A DNA stretch of 64,000 bases from assembly GCA_902582845.1 (NCBI GenBank), contig CACHTQ010000003.1, forward strand, positions 1 to 64,000, written 5' to 3'. This document shows positions 17,504-26,794 of the stretch, in pieces. The stretch's first letter is position 1; every line of letters begins with the position of its first letter. The notes beneath the pieces were generated by a model. It worked only from the letters and a program-made list of their open reading frames with translations. It ran no database searches and was not told the DNA's origin. Position numbers and translations under genes: made by a program. This DNA comes from an uncultured Pelagibacteraceae bacterium (GTDB lineage Bacteria > Pseudomonadota > Alphaproteobacteria > Pelagibacterales > Pelagibacteraceae).

Positions 17504-18018
17504 CTAATTAATTTCTGGATTTCTAATAAATCTTCGTTGTTAATTGGTCCAATAAATCTTTTTATAATTTTACTTTGATATATTAAAAAACTTTCTGGAA
17601 CCCCATAAGCACCCCATTCTATTGACGCTGTACCATCCTTATCTGAAACAATTAAATCATAAGGGTTTCCCAAATCATTTAAAAAACTTGAGGCATTTTT
17701 AAAGTTATCTTTATAATTTAATCCTATTAATTTAATTTTTTCATTATTTTTTAATTTCATCAAAAATTCATGTTCCGCTTTACAAGGGATACACCATGAT
17801 GCCCAAATATTCATAAGATGATAATCATTATTTTTAAAAATTTTTTCTGAGATAATAATCGAGCCGTTCTCAAAAGATTTTAATTTAAATGATGGAACTT
17901 CTTTTTCTAGATTGGTGTTCGGAGTATAAATATTTGGATTTTTTAAACCTTTAAAAAAAATTACAAAAGTTATTATAAAAATTAAAATTAAAATTAGTGG
18001 AATAAATTTAGATTTCAT
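17500..18018 (-). CDS. ccmG: Thiol:disulfide interchange protein CcmG/DsbE
   Basis: A membrane-anchored thioredoxin-fold protein (172 aa) that supplies reductant for haem ligation. One N-terminal helix precedes the thioredoxin domain with WASWCIPCKAEH (Cys76, Cys79) and a cis-Pro region YGVPESFLI. It overlaps ccmF by 11 bases and ccmH by four, so it is a tightly coupled operon member. Confidence 0.95.
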   Translation of the reverse strand: MKSKFIPLILILIFIITFVIFFKGLKNPNIYTPNTNLEKEVPSFKLKSFENGSIIISEKIFKNNDYHLMNIWASWCIPCKAEHEFLMKLKNNEKIKLIGLNYKDNFKNASSFLNDLGNPYDLIVSDKDGTASIEWGAYGVPESFLIYQSKIIKRFIGPINNEDLLEIQKLIR

Positions 18019-19885
18019 ATCTTTTGTTGAAAAAACTTAAAGAACCTCCAAAAGTTATCAATAATACTGAAATCCATATCCAGATCATAAAAGGTTTAAC
18101 TTGATATCTGATATTAAAATATTCCTGATTCTGAACATAATTCATTGTCATAAATTTATCTGTGAATAGGTTCGTTTTAATGTCAGCTTCACTAGTGATT
18201 ATATTTGGTTGATTATATATTCTCAACTCAGGATTGAGGATATCTGATGATCCATCCAAGTATTGGATATTAAATTTGCCTATAATTGCCTTAAAATTTT
18301 TTTCATCCTCTTGATCAATATTTTCAAAATTAATTGTAAACTTTTCAGCCTTAAATGTTTCACCAATTTTTAAATTGGTAATTACCTCATTAGAAAAAAT
18401 GTTATTAAATAAAATGCTTAAAATTAATAAGCTGAAACCAAAATGAGCAATGTTCTGAGATAAATTTTTAAATCTTTTGACAAAAAATTCTCTCGAAGTA
18501 GAAAAAAATAAAAAAAAAGCAGATGTAACTAAAATGGTATTAACTAGAAAGTTTATATCAAATTGTTTAATTATTAATGCTGATAATAAAAATGATATTA
18601 TTAAAAATATCATCATATAAAACTTATCTTTAAAATCTGATTTAACCCAATTAAGATTTGGCCCAATTGCCATAGCTATTAAAAATGGAATTAAGAAAGG
18701 CAATATGAGTTTGTTATAAAAAGGTGGTCCAACAGATATTTTATTTGCAGTTATAACTTCTAAAAATATTGGATAAATCGTTCCTATTAAAACTACTGAT
18801 AAAAAGTACATCATAAACCAATTATTAATCAAAATAGATGTCTCTTTACTTAGCCAAAAAAAATTACTTTCTATTTTTTCTTTCCCTGAATGAAAAAAAA
18901 TGAAAATAAAAATAGATAAAAAAATAAGTGTAAAAAGAAAAATTAGAATAAACAATCCCCTCTCTGGATCATTGGCAAATGTGTGAACTGAATTCAAAAT
19001 TCCAGATCTTACCAAAAAAGTACCACTCATACTCAAGGCAAAAGTTGCAATTGACAGTATCATGGCCCATGAAGTTAAAATTTTCTTCTTCTCTAAGACT
19101 AAAATACAGTGAAGTAGAGTTGTTAGTGCAAACCATGGCATTAAAGATACATTTTCAACTGGATCCCAAAACCAAAAACCTCCCCAGCCTAATTCATAAT
19201 ATGCCCAAATAGATCCAAGTAAAATTCCTAGTGTAAGAAAAACCCAAGATGCTAAAACCCATTGTTTAATATGCTTTGCCCACTCTTTTGATACATGTGA
19301 TGTAACCATGGCAGCAAGAGCAGATGAGAAAATTATCGAAGAACCCACATAACCCAAATATAAAATTGGTGGATGTATTGCTAAAGCAGGATCTTGCAAA
19401 ATTGGGTTCAGACCTAAGCCTTCATTTGGTGTTGGAACAATATAATTAAATGGACTTGAGGTTTTAATTAAAAAAATAAAAAACCCTATGATTATTATTT
19501 GTTGAAATAATAAAGTAAAAATTCTGTAATTTTTTGGCTGTTGACTAGATTTAATTAAAAAAATTGAAATAAACAAAGTTAATACTAGCAACCATAACAA
19601 TAAACTACCCTCATGATTGCCCCAAGTTCCTGAGATTTTATAAAATAATGGTTTGGTCGTATGAGAGTGATTAAATACAGTTTCATTACTAAAATCTGAG
19701 TTAACAAAAGAAATAATTAATCCAAAGAAACTTGTGACTACAAAAAAAAATTGGGTAAATGTAAAAGATATTATTTTTTTATCTAAAATTTCAGTATCCC
19801 TTAAATTTCTAACTGAAAAAAAAATAATAAAAACTGATAAAAAAAGTCCAAAACTTAATGAATAAGAACCTATTAAACTCGCCAA
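18008..19885 (-). CDS. ccmF: Haem lyase subunit CcmF
   Basis: A 625-residue multi-spanning membrane protein that joins haem to apocytochrome c together with CcmH. It carries the tryptophan-rich motif WGGFWFWDPVENVSLMPW and conserved periplasmic histidines (GNHEGSLLLW, HPPILYLGYV). The start is a TTG, placed by a strong GAGGAG site that lies inside the last codons of ccmE. Adjacent ccm genes confirm the role. Confidence 0.96.
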   Translation of the reverse strand: MASLIGSYSLSFGLFLSVFIIFFSVRNLRDTEILDKKIISFTFTQFFFVVTSFFGLIISFVNSDFSNETVFNHSHTTKPLFYKISGTWGNHEGSLLLWLLVLTLFISIFLIKSSQQPKNYRIFTLLFQQIIIIGFFIFLIKTSSPFNYIVPTPNEGLGLNPILQDPALAIHPPILYLGYVGSSIIFSSALAAMVTSHVSKEWAKHIKQWVLASWVFLTLGILLGSIWAYYELGWGGFWFWDPVENVSLMPWFALTTLLHCILVLEKKKILTSWAMILSIATFALSMSGTFLVRSGILNSVHTFANDPERGLFILIFLFTLIFLSIFIFIFFHSGKEKIESNFFWLSKETSILINNWFMMYFLSVVLIGTIYPIFLEVITANKISVGPPFYNKLILPFLIPFLIAMAIGPNLNWVKSDFKDKFYMMIFLIISFLLSALIIKQFDINFLVNTILVTSAFFLFFSTSREFFVKRFKNLSQNIAHFGFSLLILSILFNNIFSNEVITNLKIGETFKAEKFTINFENIDQEDEKNFKAIIGKFNIQYLDGSSDILNPELRIYNQPNIITSEADIKTNLFTDKFMTMNYVQNQEYFNIRYQVKPFMIWIWISVLLITFGGSLSFFNKRYEI

Positions 19886-19887
19886 AT

Positions 19888-20307
19888 TTATTTCTCCTCT
19901 AATGCAGCCTTAACTTCTGGCGGCATATAATTTTCATCATGTTTAGCTAAAATTTTTGTTGCTAAAAAAAAATTTTTATCTTTTAAATATCCCTCAGCAA
20001 CAACACCCTTTTCCTCGGCAAAAAGATTTGGCACAACCCCAGAATAAACAACATTTATCTCGTTTTTAAAATCTGTAACAATAAATTTTATTTCTTTTGA
20101 AATTATAGTTATAGAGTCTTTTTTAACCATCCCACCTATTCTAATTTTTTTTTTACCAATTTCACTTAAAGTTTTAATTTCAGTTGGAGACTTAAAAAAA
20201 ATAACATTCTCCTCTAGAGACTTAATTAATAAAAAAACTGATAACGCTAATGTTATTAATATTAATAATACGAAAAAAAATCTTAATTTAACTTTTCGCC
20301 CATACAT
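19888..20307 (-). CDS. ccmE: Haem chaperone CcmE
   Basis: A 139-residue periplasmic haem chaperone tethered by one N-terminal helix (about residues 9-27). The OB-fold domain contains the covalent haem-binding His123 in the diagnostic HDENY motif, with Tyr127. It receives haem from CcmC/CcmD and passes it to CcmF. It is two bases upstream of the ccmF start and ten bases downstream of ccmD. Confidence 0.95.
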   Translation of the reverse strand: MYGRKVKLRFFFVLLILITLALSVFLLIKSLEENVIFFKSPTEIKTLSEIGKKKIRIGGMVKKDSITIISKEIKFIVTDFKNEINVVYSGVVPNLFAEEKGVVAEGYLKDKNFFLATKILAKHDENYMPPEVKAALEEK

Positions 20308-20317
20308 GTTTCAAAAG

Positions 20318-20545
20318 TTAAATGTTTGAAGTATTTGACAAAATTTCTTTATTTATACTTTGAGATTTTGCAAAAGCTGCTCTCTCAGAATTTAAAGATC
20401 CAAATTTTGCTATAAATTTATTTTTTTCTTTGTTGTATTGAATTTTGATGACCAAAAAAAGCGTCAAAAAACTTACTAGAGTAAACGCAAATGCTGACCA
20501 AACATACAGTCCAAATCCATTCATAAAAAATAAATTTTCAATCAT
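20318..20545 (-). CDS. ccmD: Haem exporter protein CcmD
   Basis: A small (75 aa) single-helix membrane protein between ccmC and ccmE. Sequence conservation in this family is low; the call rests on position, the N-terminal NGFGLYVWSAFAFTL segment and the charged tail after the helix. CcmD helps release holo-CcmE from CcmC. It overlaps ccmC by four bases. Confidence 0.85.
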   Translation of the reverse strand: MIENLFFMNGFGLYVWSAFAFTLVSFLTLFLVIKIQYNKEKNKFIAKFGSLNSERAAFAKSQSINKEILSNTSNI

Positions 20546-21249
20546 AATCTATCTAACCCTTTGTTCTTAATTTTTATCAGTTCTGTATTATATTTCATTA
20601 AAAAAATTAGTAGAGAAAATAGGGCAAATGCCGCAGTCATTGTCAATAAAGGAAAGAGCATTGATATGTGAATTGACGACTTCGAAAGAATATTGATTGA
20701 AGCTGGTTGATGCAATGTATTCCACCAATCTACTGAATACTTAATTATAGGAACATTAATTATTCCCAAAATTGTTATAATTGATGTGACTTTAAATACT
20801 TTGTCATTATCTTCAAAAATTCTCCATGCAATAAGATACATTATATAAAACAGTGCTAGTATTAACATTGAAGTTATTCTTGCGTCCCAAGCCCACCATG
20901 TTCCCCATGTAGGTTTACCCCATATCGAACCAGTCACCAGAGCTATTATATTAAATACTAGTCCAGAAGGTGCCAAACTTTTTGCAATTAAAAAAAAATT
21001 TCTTATTTTAAAAATGTACCCAACTATAGACAAAAAAGTAATAGCGGAAAAAATTCCGAGTGAAATCCAAGCTGCTGGAACATGAACATACATAATTCTT
21101 ACAGAGTGACTCTGCTTATAATCCTCAGGAGATAATATTAATGCTTCTGTTAATCCTATAGAGAGAATGACGATAAATAAAAATAATACATATTTAGGAG
21201 CTTTCGAGGTTATTGAAAAAATTTTATTCGGTTCAAAATATTTAAACAT
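20542..21249 (-). CDS. ccmC: Haem transporter/lyase subunit CcmC
   Basis: A 235-residue six-helix protein that loads haem on CcmE. The tryptophan-rich WGKPTWGTWWAWDARITS motif and flanking histidines (MYVHVPAAW, TLHQPASIN) are present. It is the first gene of this ccm run. ccmA and ccmB, the ABC part in many bacteria, are not in the window and must lie elsewhere or be absent. Confidence 0.95.
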   Translation of the reverse strand: MFKYFEPNKIFSITSKAPKYVLFLFIVILSIGLTEALILSPEDYKQSHSVRIMYVHVPAAWISLGIFSAITFLSIVGYIFKIRNFFLIAKSLAPSGLVFNIIALVTGSIWGKPTWGTWWAWDARITSMLILALFYIMYLIAWRIFEDNDKVFKVTSIITILGIINVPIIKYSVDWWNTLHQPASINILSKSSIHISMLFPLLTMTAAFALFSLLIFLMKYNTELIKIKNKGLDRL

Positions 21250-21410
21250 ATATGGGATTATATTTATTATGAAAAAGTTGCCTGATCAAGAATGCCAGAG
21301 GGAGATAATAACGAAGGGTAAATAAGTAGCACCCTTGACCAGAATTGACTTCATTAGAGCAAATAGCTGTGTCAAAGGTTTGAACTAAATGTGTTAAAAA
21401 AGTGATTTAT
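21250..21410. other. Unexplained intergenic region with RNA-like inverted repeats
   Basis: 161 bases between hspQ and ccmC, both on the minus strand. Positions 21281-21380 hold 41 G+C in 100, visibly more than nearby gaps. CTGATCAAG (21282-21290) faces CTTGACCAG (21334-21342), pairing over nine positions with one mismatch that becomes a G-U pair only in a minus-strand transcript. GGGT (21316-21319) and ACCC (21331-21334) pair inside it. Short open frames exist on both strands but none looks convincing. It is either a ccmC leader, a small RNA or an hspQ 3' element. I could not match it to a known riboswitch, 6S, SRP or tmRNA. Confidence 0.5.
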
Positions 21411-21731
21411 TTAATTTGATAGCTTGAAATAGCTAGATCCCTTTTTCCCAGAAAAAATTTCTTCAATTAAAGGATGTTTTATTGGCTCATCTGAATCATC
21501 AACTAAAAGATTTTGCTCTGAAACGTATGCCTCATAAGTTATTTCATCATTTTCTGCTAACAGATGATAAAAAGGCTGATCTTTTCTAGGTCTCACATTT
21601 TTTGGAATAGATTGATACCATTCTTCTGAATTATTAAATTCAAAATCAACATCATAAATCACACCTCTAAAGTCGAAGTGTTTATGCTTCACTATATCAC
21701 CAATTGAAAATTTAGCTTTCTGAATTGCCAT
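21411..21731 (-). CDS. hspQ: Heat shock protein HspQ (YccV-like)
   Basis: A 106-residue protein of the HspQ/hemimethylated-DNA-binding family. Diagnostic segments are FSIGDIVKHKHFDFRGVIYDVD, then RPRKDQPFYHLLAEN and AYVSEQNLL. In enterobacteria HspQ acts as a specificity enhancer of Lon protease. It is monocistronic here, with divergent yciB upstream and the unexplained intergenic region downstream. Confidence 0.92.
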   Translation of the reverse strand: MAIQKAKFSIGDIVKHKHFDFRGVIYDVDFEFNNSEEWYQSIPKNVRPRKDQPFYHLLAENDEITYEAYVSEQNLLVDDSDEPIKHPLIEEIFSGKKGSSYFKLSN

Positions 21732-21819
21732 TGAGTTTAGTATGGGTATTTAAAAATAAAAATCAATAAGAAAAATTAAAAGTTTTTATGAAAATATTAT
21801 TTATGTTAATATCTTGCTT

Positions 21820-22371
21820 GTGAACAAATCTTTTTTAAAGTTTCTAACAGATTTTGGACCTTTAGTAATTTTTTTTTACTACTATTACGATAGTGGTAAA
21901 GACTTAAAAATTGCCATTCCCCCATTTATTGTTGCGACAATAATTGCATTGGCAATTGTTTGGTTCTTAGAAAAAAAAATACCAAAAGTTCCTTTGTTAA
22001 GTGGAGTTTTAATTACTTTCTTTGGTGGCTTAACAATTTACTTTGATAATCCAGTTTTTATTTATATTAAACCAACAATCATAAATATCCTATTTGCATT
22101 CGCTTTAATATTTGGAAGATACTTCACAAATGAACCTGTTTTAAAAAAATTAATGGGTAAGTCTGTTTCGCTTACTGATGAAGGATGGGAAGTCTTAAAT
22201 AAAAGATGGATATATTTCTTCTTTGGCCTTGCAATACTAAACGAAATAGTTTGGAGAACTCAATCTGAAGAATTTTGGGTTAACTTTAAAGTATGGGGAC
22301 TATTACCAATTACATTTATATTTACCGCTTTTCAAATAAGTTTAATAAATAAGTATAAGACAAATGAATAA
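21820..22371 (+). CDS. yciB: Inner-membrane septation protein A (YciB/IspZ)
   Basis: An integral membrane protein of about 183 aa with five to six helices. Typical motifs are FLTDFGPLVIFFYYYY at the N terminus and ILNEIVWRTQSEEFWVNFKVWGLLPITFIF near the end. I prefer the GTG start (VNKSFLKFLTDF), which resembles family N termini; the track begins two codons earlier at TTG. No Shine-Dalgarno decides it. YciB affects envelope integrity and septation. It overlaps the DUF2794 gene by eight bases. Confidence 0.9.
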   Translation: MNKSFLKFLTDFGPLVIFFYYYYDSGKDLKIAIPPFIVATIIALAIVWFLEKKIPKVPLLSGVLITFFGGLTIYFDNPVFIYIKPTIINILFAFALIFGRYFTNEPVLKKLMGKSVSLTDEGWEVLNKRWIYFFFGLAILNEIVWRTQSEEFWVNFKVWGLLPITFIFTAFQISLINKYKTNE

Positions 22372-22705
22372 TAATTTACGTCTAATAATTGATAATGTTA
22401 ATAAAAAGAATATTGAGGAAAAACATTTTTTTGAGAAAGATGAATTAAAGATTATTTTAGACCTATACGCCAAAATGGTATCTGAGGGATCATGGAAAGA
22501 TTACGGTCTTAATATTTCAACTAAACAAGTTGGTTTTAGTGTTTTTAAAAATACAACAGAAAATGCTTTATATAAAATTTGCAAAAATTTTAATCCAAAA
22601 AATAAAAACCTTAAATATCTAATTACCGATGCTAATGGTAAAATATTTAGAAATTCTTATGATTTAAATGTTTTGTTGAAAAATATTAATTGGAAAAAAC
22701 TTTAA
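22364..22705 (+). CDS. DUF2794 protein
   Basis: A 113-residue cytoplasmic protein recognisable as DUF2794, an alphaproteobacterial family of unknown function. Motifs are FEKDELKIILDLYAKMVSEG, WKDYGLNI, and FSVFKNTTENALYKICK. The start lies inside the yciB stop region, so the two are likely translationally coupled. It ends one base before the stop of the convergent gene at 22707. Confidence 0.88.
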   Translation: MNNNLRLIIDNVNKKNIEEKHFFEKDELKIILDLYAKMVSEGSWKDYGLNISTKQVGFSVFKNTTENALYKICKNFNPKNKNLKYLITDANGKIFRNSYDLNVLLKNINWKKL

Positions 22706-22706
22706 A

Positions 22707-23471
22707 TTATCTTCTTTGGCCAAAAAGTCTAAGCAACATAATAAACAAATTAATAAAGTCTAAATAAAGCGTTAATGCACCCATTACAGCTTTTTTACCC
22801 ATTAATTCACCAGTGTCGCTAGCAGCATACATGTTTTTAATTTTTTGAGTGTCGTAAGCGGTCAGTCCTACAAAAATTAAAACTCCTAAAATAGAAATCA
22901 CGAAATACATCATTGAAGATTTCATAAATATATTAACTATTGATGCAATTATAATTCCAATTAAACCCATCATTAAAAAAGATCCTAATTTTGTTAAGTC
23001 TCTCTTAGTAGTGTATCCATATATACTCATCGCTCCAAATGTAGCAGAACAGATGAAAAATACTCTTGTGATACTCATTCCAGTATAAACTAATAAAATC
23101 GATGAAAGAGACAGACCCATTAATGCAGCAAAAATCCAAAAAGTTGTTTGCGCTTTAGCTGCACTCATTTTATTTATCCCAAAGCTCATGTAAAACACGA
23201 TTCCAAGTGGAGCTAGCATTACTAACCACTTTAAACCTGACATATAGATTGCGTTACCCACTTGAGTTAATCCAACTATAGATCCTGAGCTATCAGTCAC
23301 AACTGACATTTTGAAAGTTATAAGAGCAATTATCCCAGTCATAAGGATCCCTGTTGCCATATAATTATATACTTTCAACATGTAGGCTCTTAACCCCTCA
23401 TCCGTTACTGTCGTTGATTGTTGGGCAGCTTCTTTTGCTCTACCTAAAATACCTTTTTTATCAAATTCCAT
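22707..23471 (-). CDS. Bax inhibitor-1/YccA family membrane protein
   Basis: A 254-residue protein with seven hydrophobic helices after a soluble N terminus (to about residue 30). Family features are NYMATGILMTGIIALI, the acidic GLTAYDTQKIKNMY segment, and the C-terminal LYLDFINLFIMLLRLFG block. BI-1/TMBIM proteins are pH-sensitive calcium leak channels, and bacterial YccA also modulates FtsH. It stands alone between convergent and divergent neighbours. Confidence 0.93.
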   Translation of the reverse strand: MEFDKKGILGRAKEAAQQSTTVTDEGLRAYMLKVYNYMATGILMTGIIALITFKMSVVTDSSGSIVGLTQVGNAIYMSGLKWLVMLAPLGIVFYMSFGINKMSAAKAQTTFWIFAALMGLSLSSILLVYTGMSITRVFFICSATFGAMSIYGYTTKRDLTKLGSFLMMGLIGIIIASIVNIFMKSSMMYFVISILGVLIFVGLTAYDTQKIKNMYAASDTGELMGKKAVMGALTLYLDFINLFIMLLRLFGQRR

Positions 23472-23549
23472 ATTGTAACATATATAATCTTTTATTAATT
23501 ATTCAAGTTATCAAAAAAAACAATAAATGACTAATGTTGTGAAATACTA

Positions 23550-24587
23550 ATGAATTACAAAAAATTGGGAAATACTGATCTAGATGTAAGTACAATTTGT
23601 CTCGGTACAATGACCTGGGGTGAACAAAATTCAGAAAAAGAAGGTTTCGAACAAATGGATTTTGCTTTGAGCCAAGGAGTAAATTTTTGGGATACAGCAG
23701 AAATTTATTCTATTCCTCCTAAAGAAAAAACTTTTGGGAGCACAGAGGAAATAATTGGAAATTGGTTCAAAAAAACAAACAAAAGAAATGATGTGATTCT
23801 AGCATCAAAGGTTTGTGGACCTATGAGAGAATACGTTAGAGGTGGTGGAAACCAGTTTGGAAAAAAAAATATTACTGAAGCATTGGAGGGTAGTTTAAAA
23901 AGATTAAAAACAGATTACATTGACTTATATCAACTGCACTGGCCAGAGAGAAATACAAACTTTTTCGGTAAATTAGGCTATGAACACGATGATGATGGTT
24001 CATGGACTAGATTTGAAGACATCTTAGAAAACCTTCAAAAATTTATTGAGCAAGGAAAAATTAGGCATATTGGTTTATCCAATGAGACTCCATGGGGTTT
24101 ATTTAAATTTTTAGAAATATCTAAAAATAAAAATCTTCCGAGAGTACTTTCAATTCAAAATCCCTATAATCTCCTTAATAGAACTTACGAAGTAGGTCTG
24201 GCAGAAATCTCTGTCAGGGAAAAATCAGGGTTGTTAGCTTATTCCCCATTGGCATGTGGATATCTTTCTGGAAAATATAGAAATAATCAAATGCCTAAAA
24301 ATTCTAGAATTGAACGTGATGGAGATTTTTGGACAAGATACCAAAAGCCTAACTCAAATAAAGCAATTGATGCTTATTATGAAATAGCAAAAAAATATAA
24401 ACTAGACTTGGCGCAAATGTCTTTAAAATTTTTAGAAATTCAACCTTTTGTAACTTCTGTAATTATTGGTGCAACGACAATGGAGCAGTTGAAAAGTAAT
24501 ATAGAAAGTGTAAATATAATTTTAACTGATGAAATTATTCATGAAATTAATGAAATTCAAAAATATTATCCAAATCCATGTCCATAA
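23550..24587 (+). CDS. Aldo/keto reductase (Tas-like)
   Basis: An NADPH-dependent TIM-barrel oxidoreductase (345 aa). N-terminal KKLGNTDLDVSTICLGTMTWGEQNS resembles E. coli Tas. Asp48 and Tyr53 of the catalytic set are in FWDTAEIYS, and the Lys is in VILASKVCGP. The cofactor region is near SVIIGATTMEQLKSNIESV. The substrate is unknown. It overlaps the IalB gene by ten bases. Confidence 0.93.
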   Translation: MNYKKLGNTDLDVSTICLGTMTWGEQNSEKEGFEQMDFALSQGVNFWDTAEIYSIPPKEKTFGSTEEIIGNWFKKTNKRNDVILASKVCGPMREYVRGGGNQFGKKNITEALEGSLKRLKTDYIDLYQLHWPERNTNFFGKLGYEHDDDGSWTRFEDILENLQKFIEQGKIRHIGLSNETPWGLFKFLEISKNKNLPRVLSIQNPYNLLNRTYEVGLAEISVREKSGLLAYSPLACGYLSGKYRNNQMPKNSRIERDGDFWTRYQKPNSNKAIDAYYEIAKKYKLDLAQMSLKFLEIQPFVTSVIIGATTMEQLKSNIESVNIILTDEIIHEINEIQKYYPNPCP

Positions 24588-25087
24588 TTAAAAAGATTAT
24601 AATTTGCTCTTTTGTTTTATGGACTGTATCAATTACAAATATTTTTGCTGATATTAAAAAAGTTGGGAAATTTAAAGACTGGGAAACAATTGTTTTAAAT
24701 GAAAGTTCCGGTAAGGTCTGCTTTGCTCAATCTTACCCGGTTTTACAGGCGCCAAAAACAAATAAGAGAGAAGCTAGATTATTTGTTACTTTCAGACCGA
24801 ACGAAAAAATTTCTAATGAGATAAGTGCAACTGCTGGATATGAATTTAATAAGAATAATACTGTTTTAGCAACTTCAGGAAATAATAAATTTAAGTTTGA
24901 TATCAAACAACAGGGTTTTGCCTGGATGACGAGTAATAAAAAAGAAAATATAATGGTTAAAGTTATGAAAAAAGGATCAAGAATTATGGTTACTGGCTAT
25001 AATGAAAAAGGTTCACAAACCATAGATCATTATTCATTATTAGGTTTCACAAAAGCTTATAATTCTGCAAAAAAAGCTTGCAGTTAA
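24578..25087 (+). CDS. Invasion-associated locus B (IalB) family protein
   Basis: A 169-residue periplasmic protein: a signal peptide to about IFADIKKV, then an IalB domain with KDWETIVLN, a Cys in GKVCFAQSYP, a central VTFRPNEKISNEISATAGYEF region, and a C-terminal GFTKAYNSAKKAC. The name comes from Bartonella, but the family is widespread in free-living alphaproteobacteria and does not imply pathogenicity. Two cysteines could form a disulfide. The reading frame overlaps the reductase and lies three bases before argG. Confidence 0.85.
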   Translation: MSIIKKIIICSFVLWTVSITNIFADIKKVGKFKDWETIVLNESSGKVCFAQSYPVLQAPKTNKREARLFVTFRPNEKISNEISATAGYEFNKNNTVLATSGNNKFKFDIKQQGFAWMTSNKKENIMVKVMKKGSRIMVTGYNEKGSQTIDHYSLLGFTKAYNSAKKACS

Positions 25088-25090
25088 TTA

Positions 25091-26272
25091 ATGAAATCAA
25101 AAAAAAGAATTGTTTTAGCTTATTCGGGTGGATTAGATACATCTATAATTCTAAAATGGCTTCAAGAAAATTATAATGCAGAAGTCATTTGTTACACTGC
25201 TGACATAGGGCAAGAGATTAATCGAAAAAAAATAATCAATAATGCTAAAAAATTTGGTGTTAAAAAGATTATAATTAAAGATTTAAAAAATCTTTTTGTA
25301 AAAGATTATGTTTTTCCGATGATACGAGGTAATGCGATTTATGAGGGAGTTTATTTATTAGGAACTTCTATAGCAAGACCATTAATTGCAAAAGACCAAA
25401 TAAGAATAGCGAAAAAATTCAAAGCATATGCAGTATCTCATGGAGCGACTGGAAAAGGTAATGATCAGGTAAGATTTGAATTAGGCTATCATTATTTTGG
25501 CCCAAAGATAAAAATTGTTGCTCCTTGGAGAATTTGGAAATTAAAATCCAGAAGAGATTTAATAAATTATGCAAAAAAACATGGAATACCTATTCCAAAA
25601 GATAAGAAAGGTGCACCACCTTTTTCTGTTGATGATAATTTATTTCATACCTCAACTGAAGGTAAAATTTTAGAAAATCCAAAAAATTCAGCTCCAGAAT
25701 TTATTTTCCAAAGAACAACTTCTCCTGAAAAAGCACCCAATAAACCAACTTTTATTTCAATCAATTTTAAAAATGGTGACCCTGTTGGAATAAATGGAAA
25801 AAAATTAAATCCTGAAAAAATTCTTACTAAATTAAATTTAATTGCTGGAAAAAATGGTATAGGGAGAGTTGACCTAGTTGAAAACAGATTTCTTGGAATT
25901 AAATCTAGAGGAGTTTATGAAACACCAGGCGGAACACTTTTAATCCACGCCCATAGAGCTATTGAGTCAGTAACTTTAGATAAAGACACAATGCACAAAA
26001 AAGACTCGATCATGCCTAGATATGCTGAATTAATTTACAATGGTTATTGGTATTCTAAAGAAAGATTTAAATTGCAAAAAATAATTGACCAAAAAAGAAA
26101 TAAAGTAAATGGATCAATAAAACTTAAACTATACAAAGGGAATATTACTATTCAATCTAGAATTACAAAAAGTAATGCATACTCAATGAAAAAAGTTTCT
26201 TTTGAAGAAAATAAAACATTTAATAAATCTAATGTTGAAAGATTTATTAATTATCATAAGAAAAAACTGTAA
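25091..26272 (+). CDS. argG: Argininosuccinate synthase
   Basis: Joins citrulline and aspartate with ATP in arginine synthesis. The ATP pyrophosphatase loop YSGGLDTS (11-18), SHGATGKGNDQVRFE, and the APWR and SVDDNLFHTSTEG segments are all present in a 393-aa protein, close to the family length. The sequence has unusually many Lys residues, consistent with the A-rich genome. No other arginine gene is adjacent. Confidence 0.97.
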   Translation: MKSKKRIVLAYSGGLDTSIILKWLQENYNAEVICYTADIGQEINRKKIINNAKKFGVKKIIIKDLKNLFVKDYVFPMIRGNAIYEGVYLLGTSIARPLIAKDQIRIAKKFKAYAVSHGATGKGNDQVRFELGYHYFGPKIKIVAPWRIWKLKSRRDLINYAKKHGIPIPKDKKGAPPFSVDDNLFHTSTEGKILENPKNSAPEFIFQRTTSPEKAPNKPTFISINFKNGDPVGINGKKLNPEKILTKLNLIAGKNGIGRVDLVENRFLGIKSRGVYETPGGTLLIHAHRAIESVTLDKDTMHKKDSIMPRYAELIYNGYWYSKERFKLQKIIDQKRNKVNGSIKLKLYKGNITIQSRITKSNAYSMKKVSFEENKTFNKSNVERFINYHKKKL

Positions 26273-26335
26273 TATTGATAAGTTTTAGGACAATTTATAG
26301 TTTGTTAAAATTATTTTTAGTTATATCTTAGAATC

Positions 26336-26794
26336 ATGGAATCACTTAAAAATTGGATGAGAGACACCGCAAATATTTTGTTTGATGATAGCAAAAACGA
26401 TCTACGTTCTCTTCCTAAAACTGTAAGGTTACAAATCTTATTAGTTTTAAGCTTTATATGGACCACAGTTTTTAGTTTATATGTTTTTTCATACACAACT
26501 TTTGTTTTTGGTTGGACTGGTCTTTTTTTAGCTCACATTGGTTTAATCTTTGCCGTGTATATGACATTTAAACATTTTCATAGAGCAGAAGAAAATTCAG
26601 CTAGTGTTTTTAAAACAAAAAATTTTGACCCTTTTAAAATAATGGTGCTTGTTTTTGTGATTGTATTTATATTTGTTTTTTCAAAAGGTATTGAAGTATT
26701 AACAAGTCCGAATCCATATTCTTATTCAATTCCTTATGAGGGTTCTTCAAAATCAGTGTTTGAAAAATGGTTGCCTTTTAGTAAAGATAAATAA
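26336..26794 (+). CDS. Hypothetical membrane protein
   Basis: A 152-residue protein with three hydrophobic helices (about residues 34-54, 58-78 and 101-120) and a soluble N terminus (LKNWMRDTANILFDD). The C-terminal part ends with a hydrophilic stretch likely exposed on one side. I do not recognise a family. Its stop overlaps the PsiE start (TAATGG), suggesting that the two are made together. Confidence 0.65.
   Translation: MESLKNWMRDTANILFDDSKNDLRSLPKTVRLQILLVLSFIWTTVFSLYVFSYTTFVFGWTGLFLAHIGLIFAVYMTFKHFHRAEENSASVFKTKNFDPFKIMVLVFVIVFIFVFSKGIEVLTSPNPYSYSIPYEGSSKSVFEKWLPFSKDK

Noticed and set aside
20542-21249. ccmA/ccmB missing as evidence of a broken cytochrome c system
   Set aside because: ccmAB are often encoded elsewhere in alphaproteobacteria, and the window covers only part of the genome.
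21281-21342. TPP- or glycine-riboswitch-like words (CCTGATCAAGAATGCCAG, CGAAGGGTAA)
   Set aside because: The consensus parts are in the wrong order and the upstream GGGTGC...CTGAGA or CTCTCAGG blocks are missing; no plus-strand gene follows that fits.
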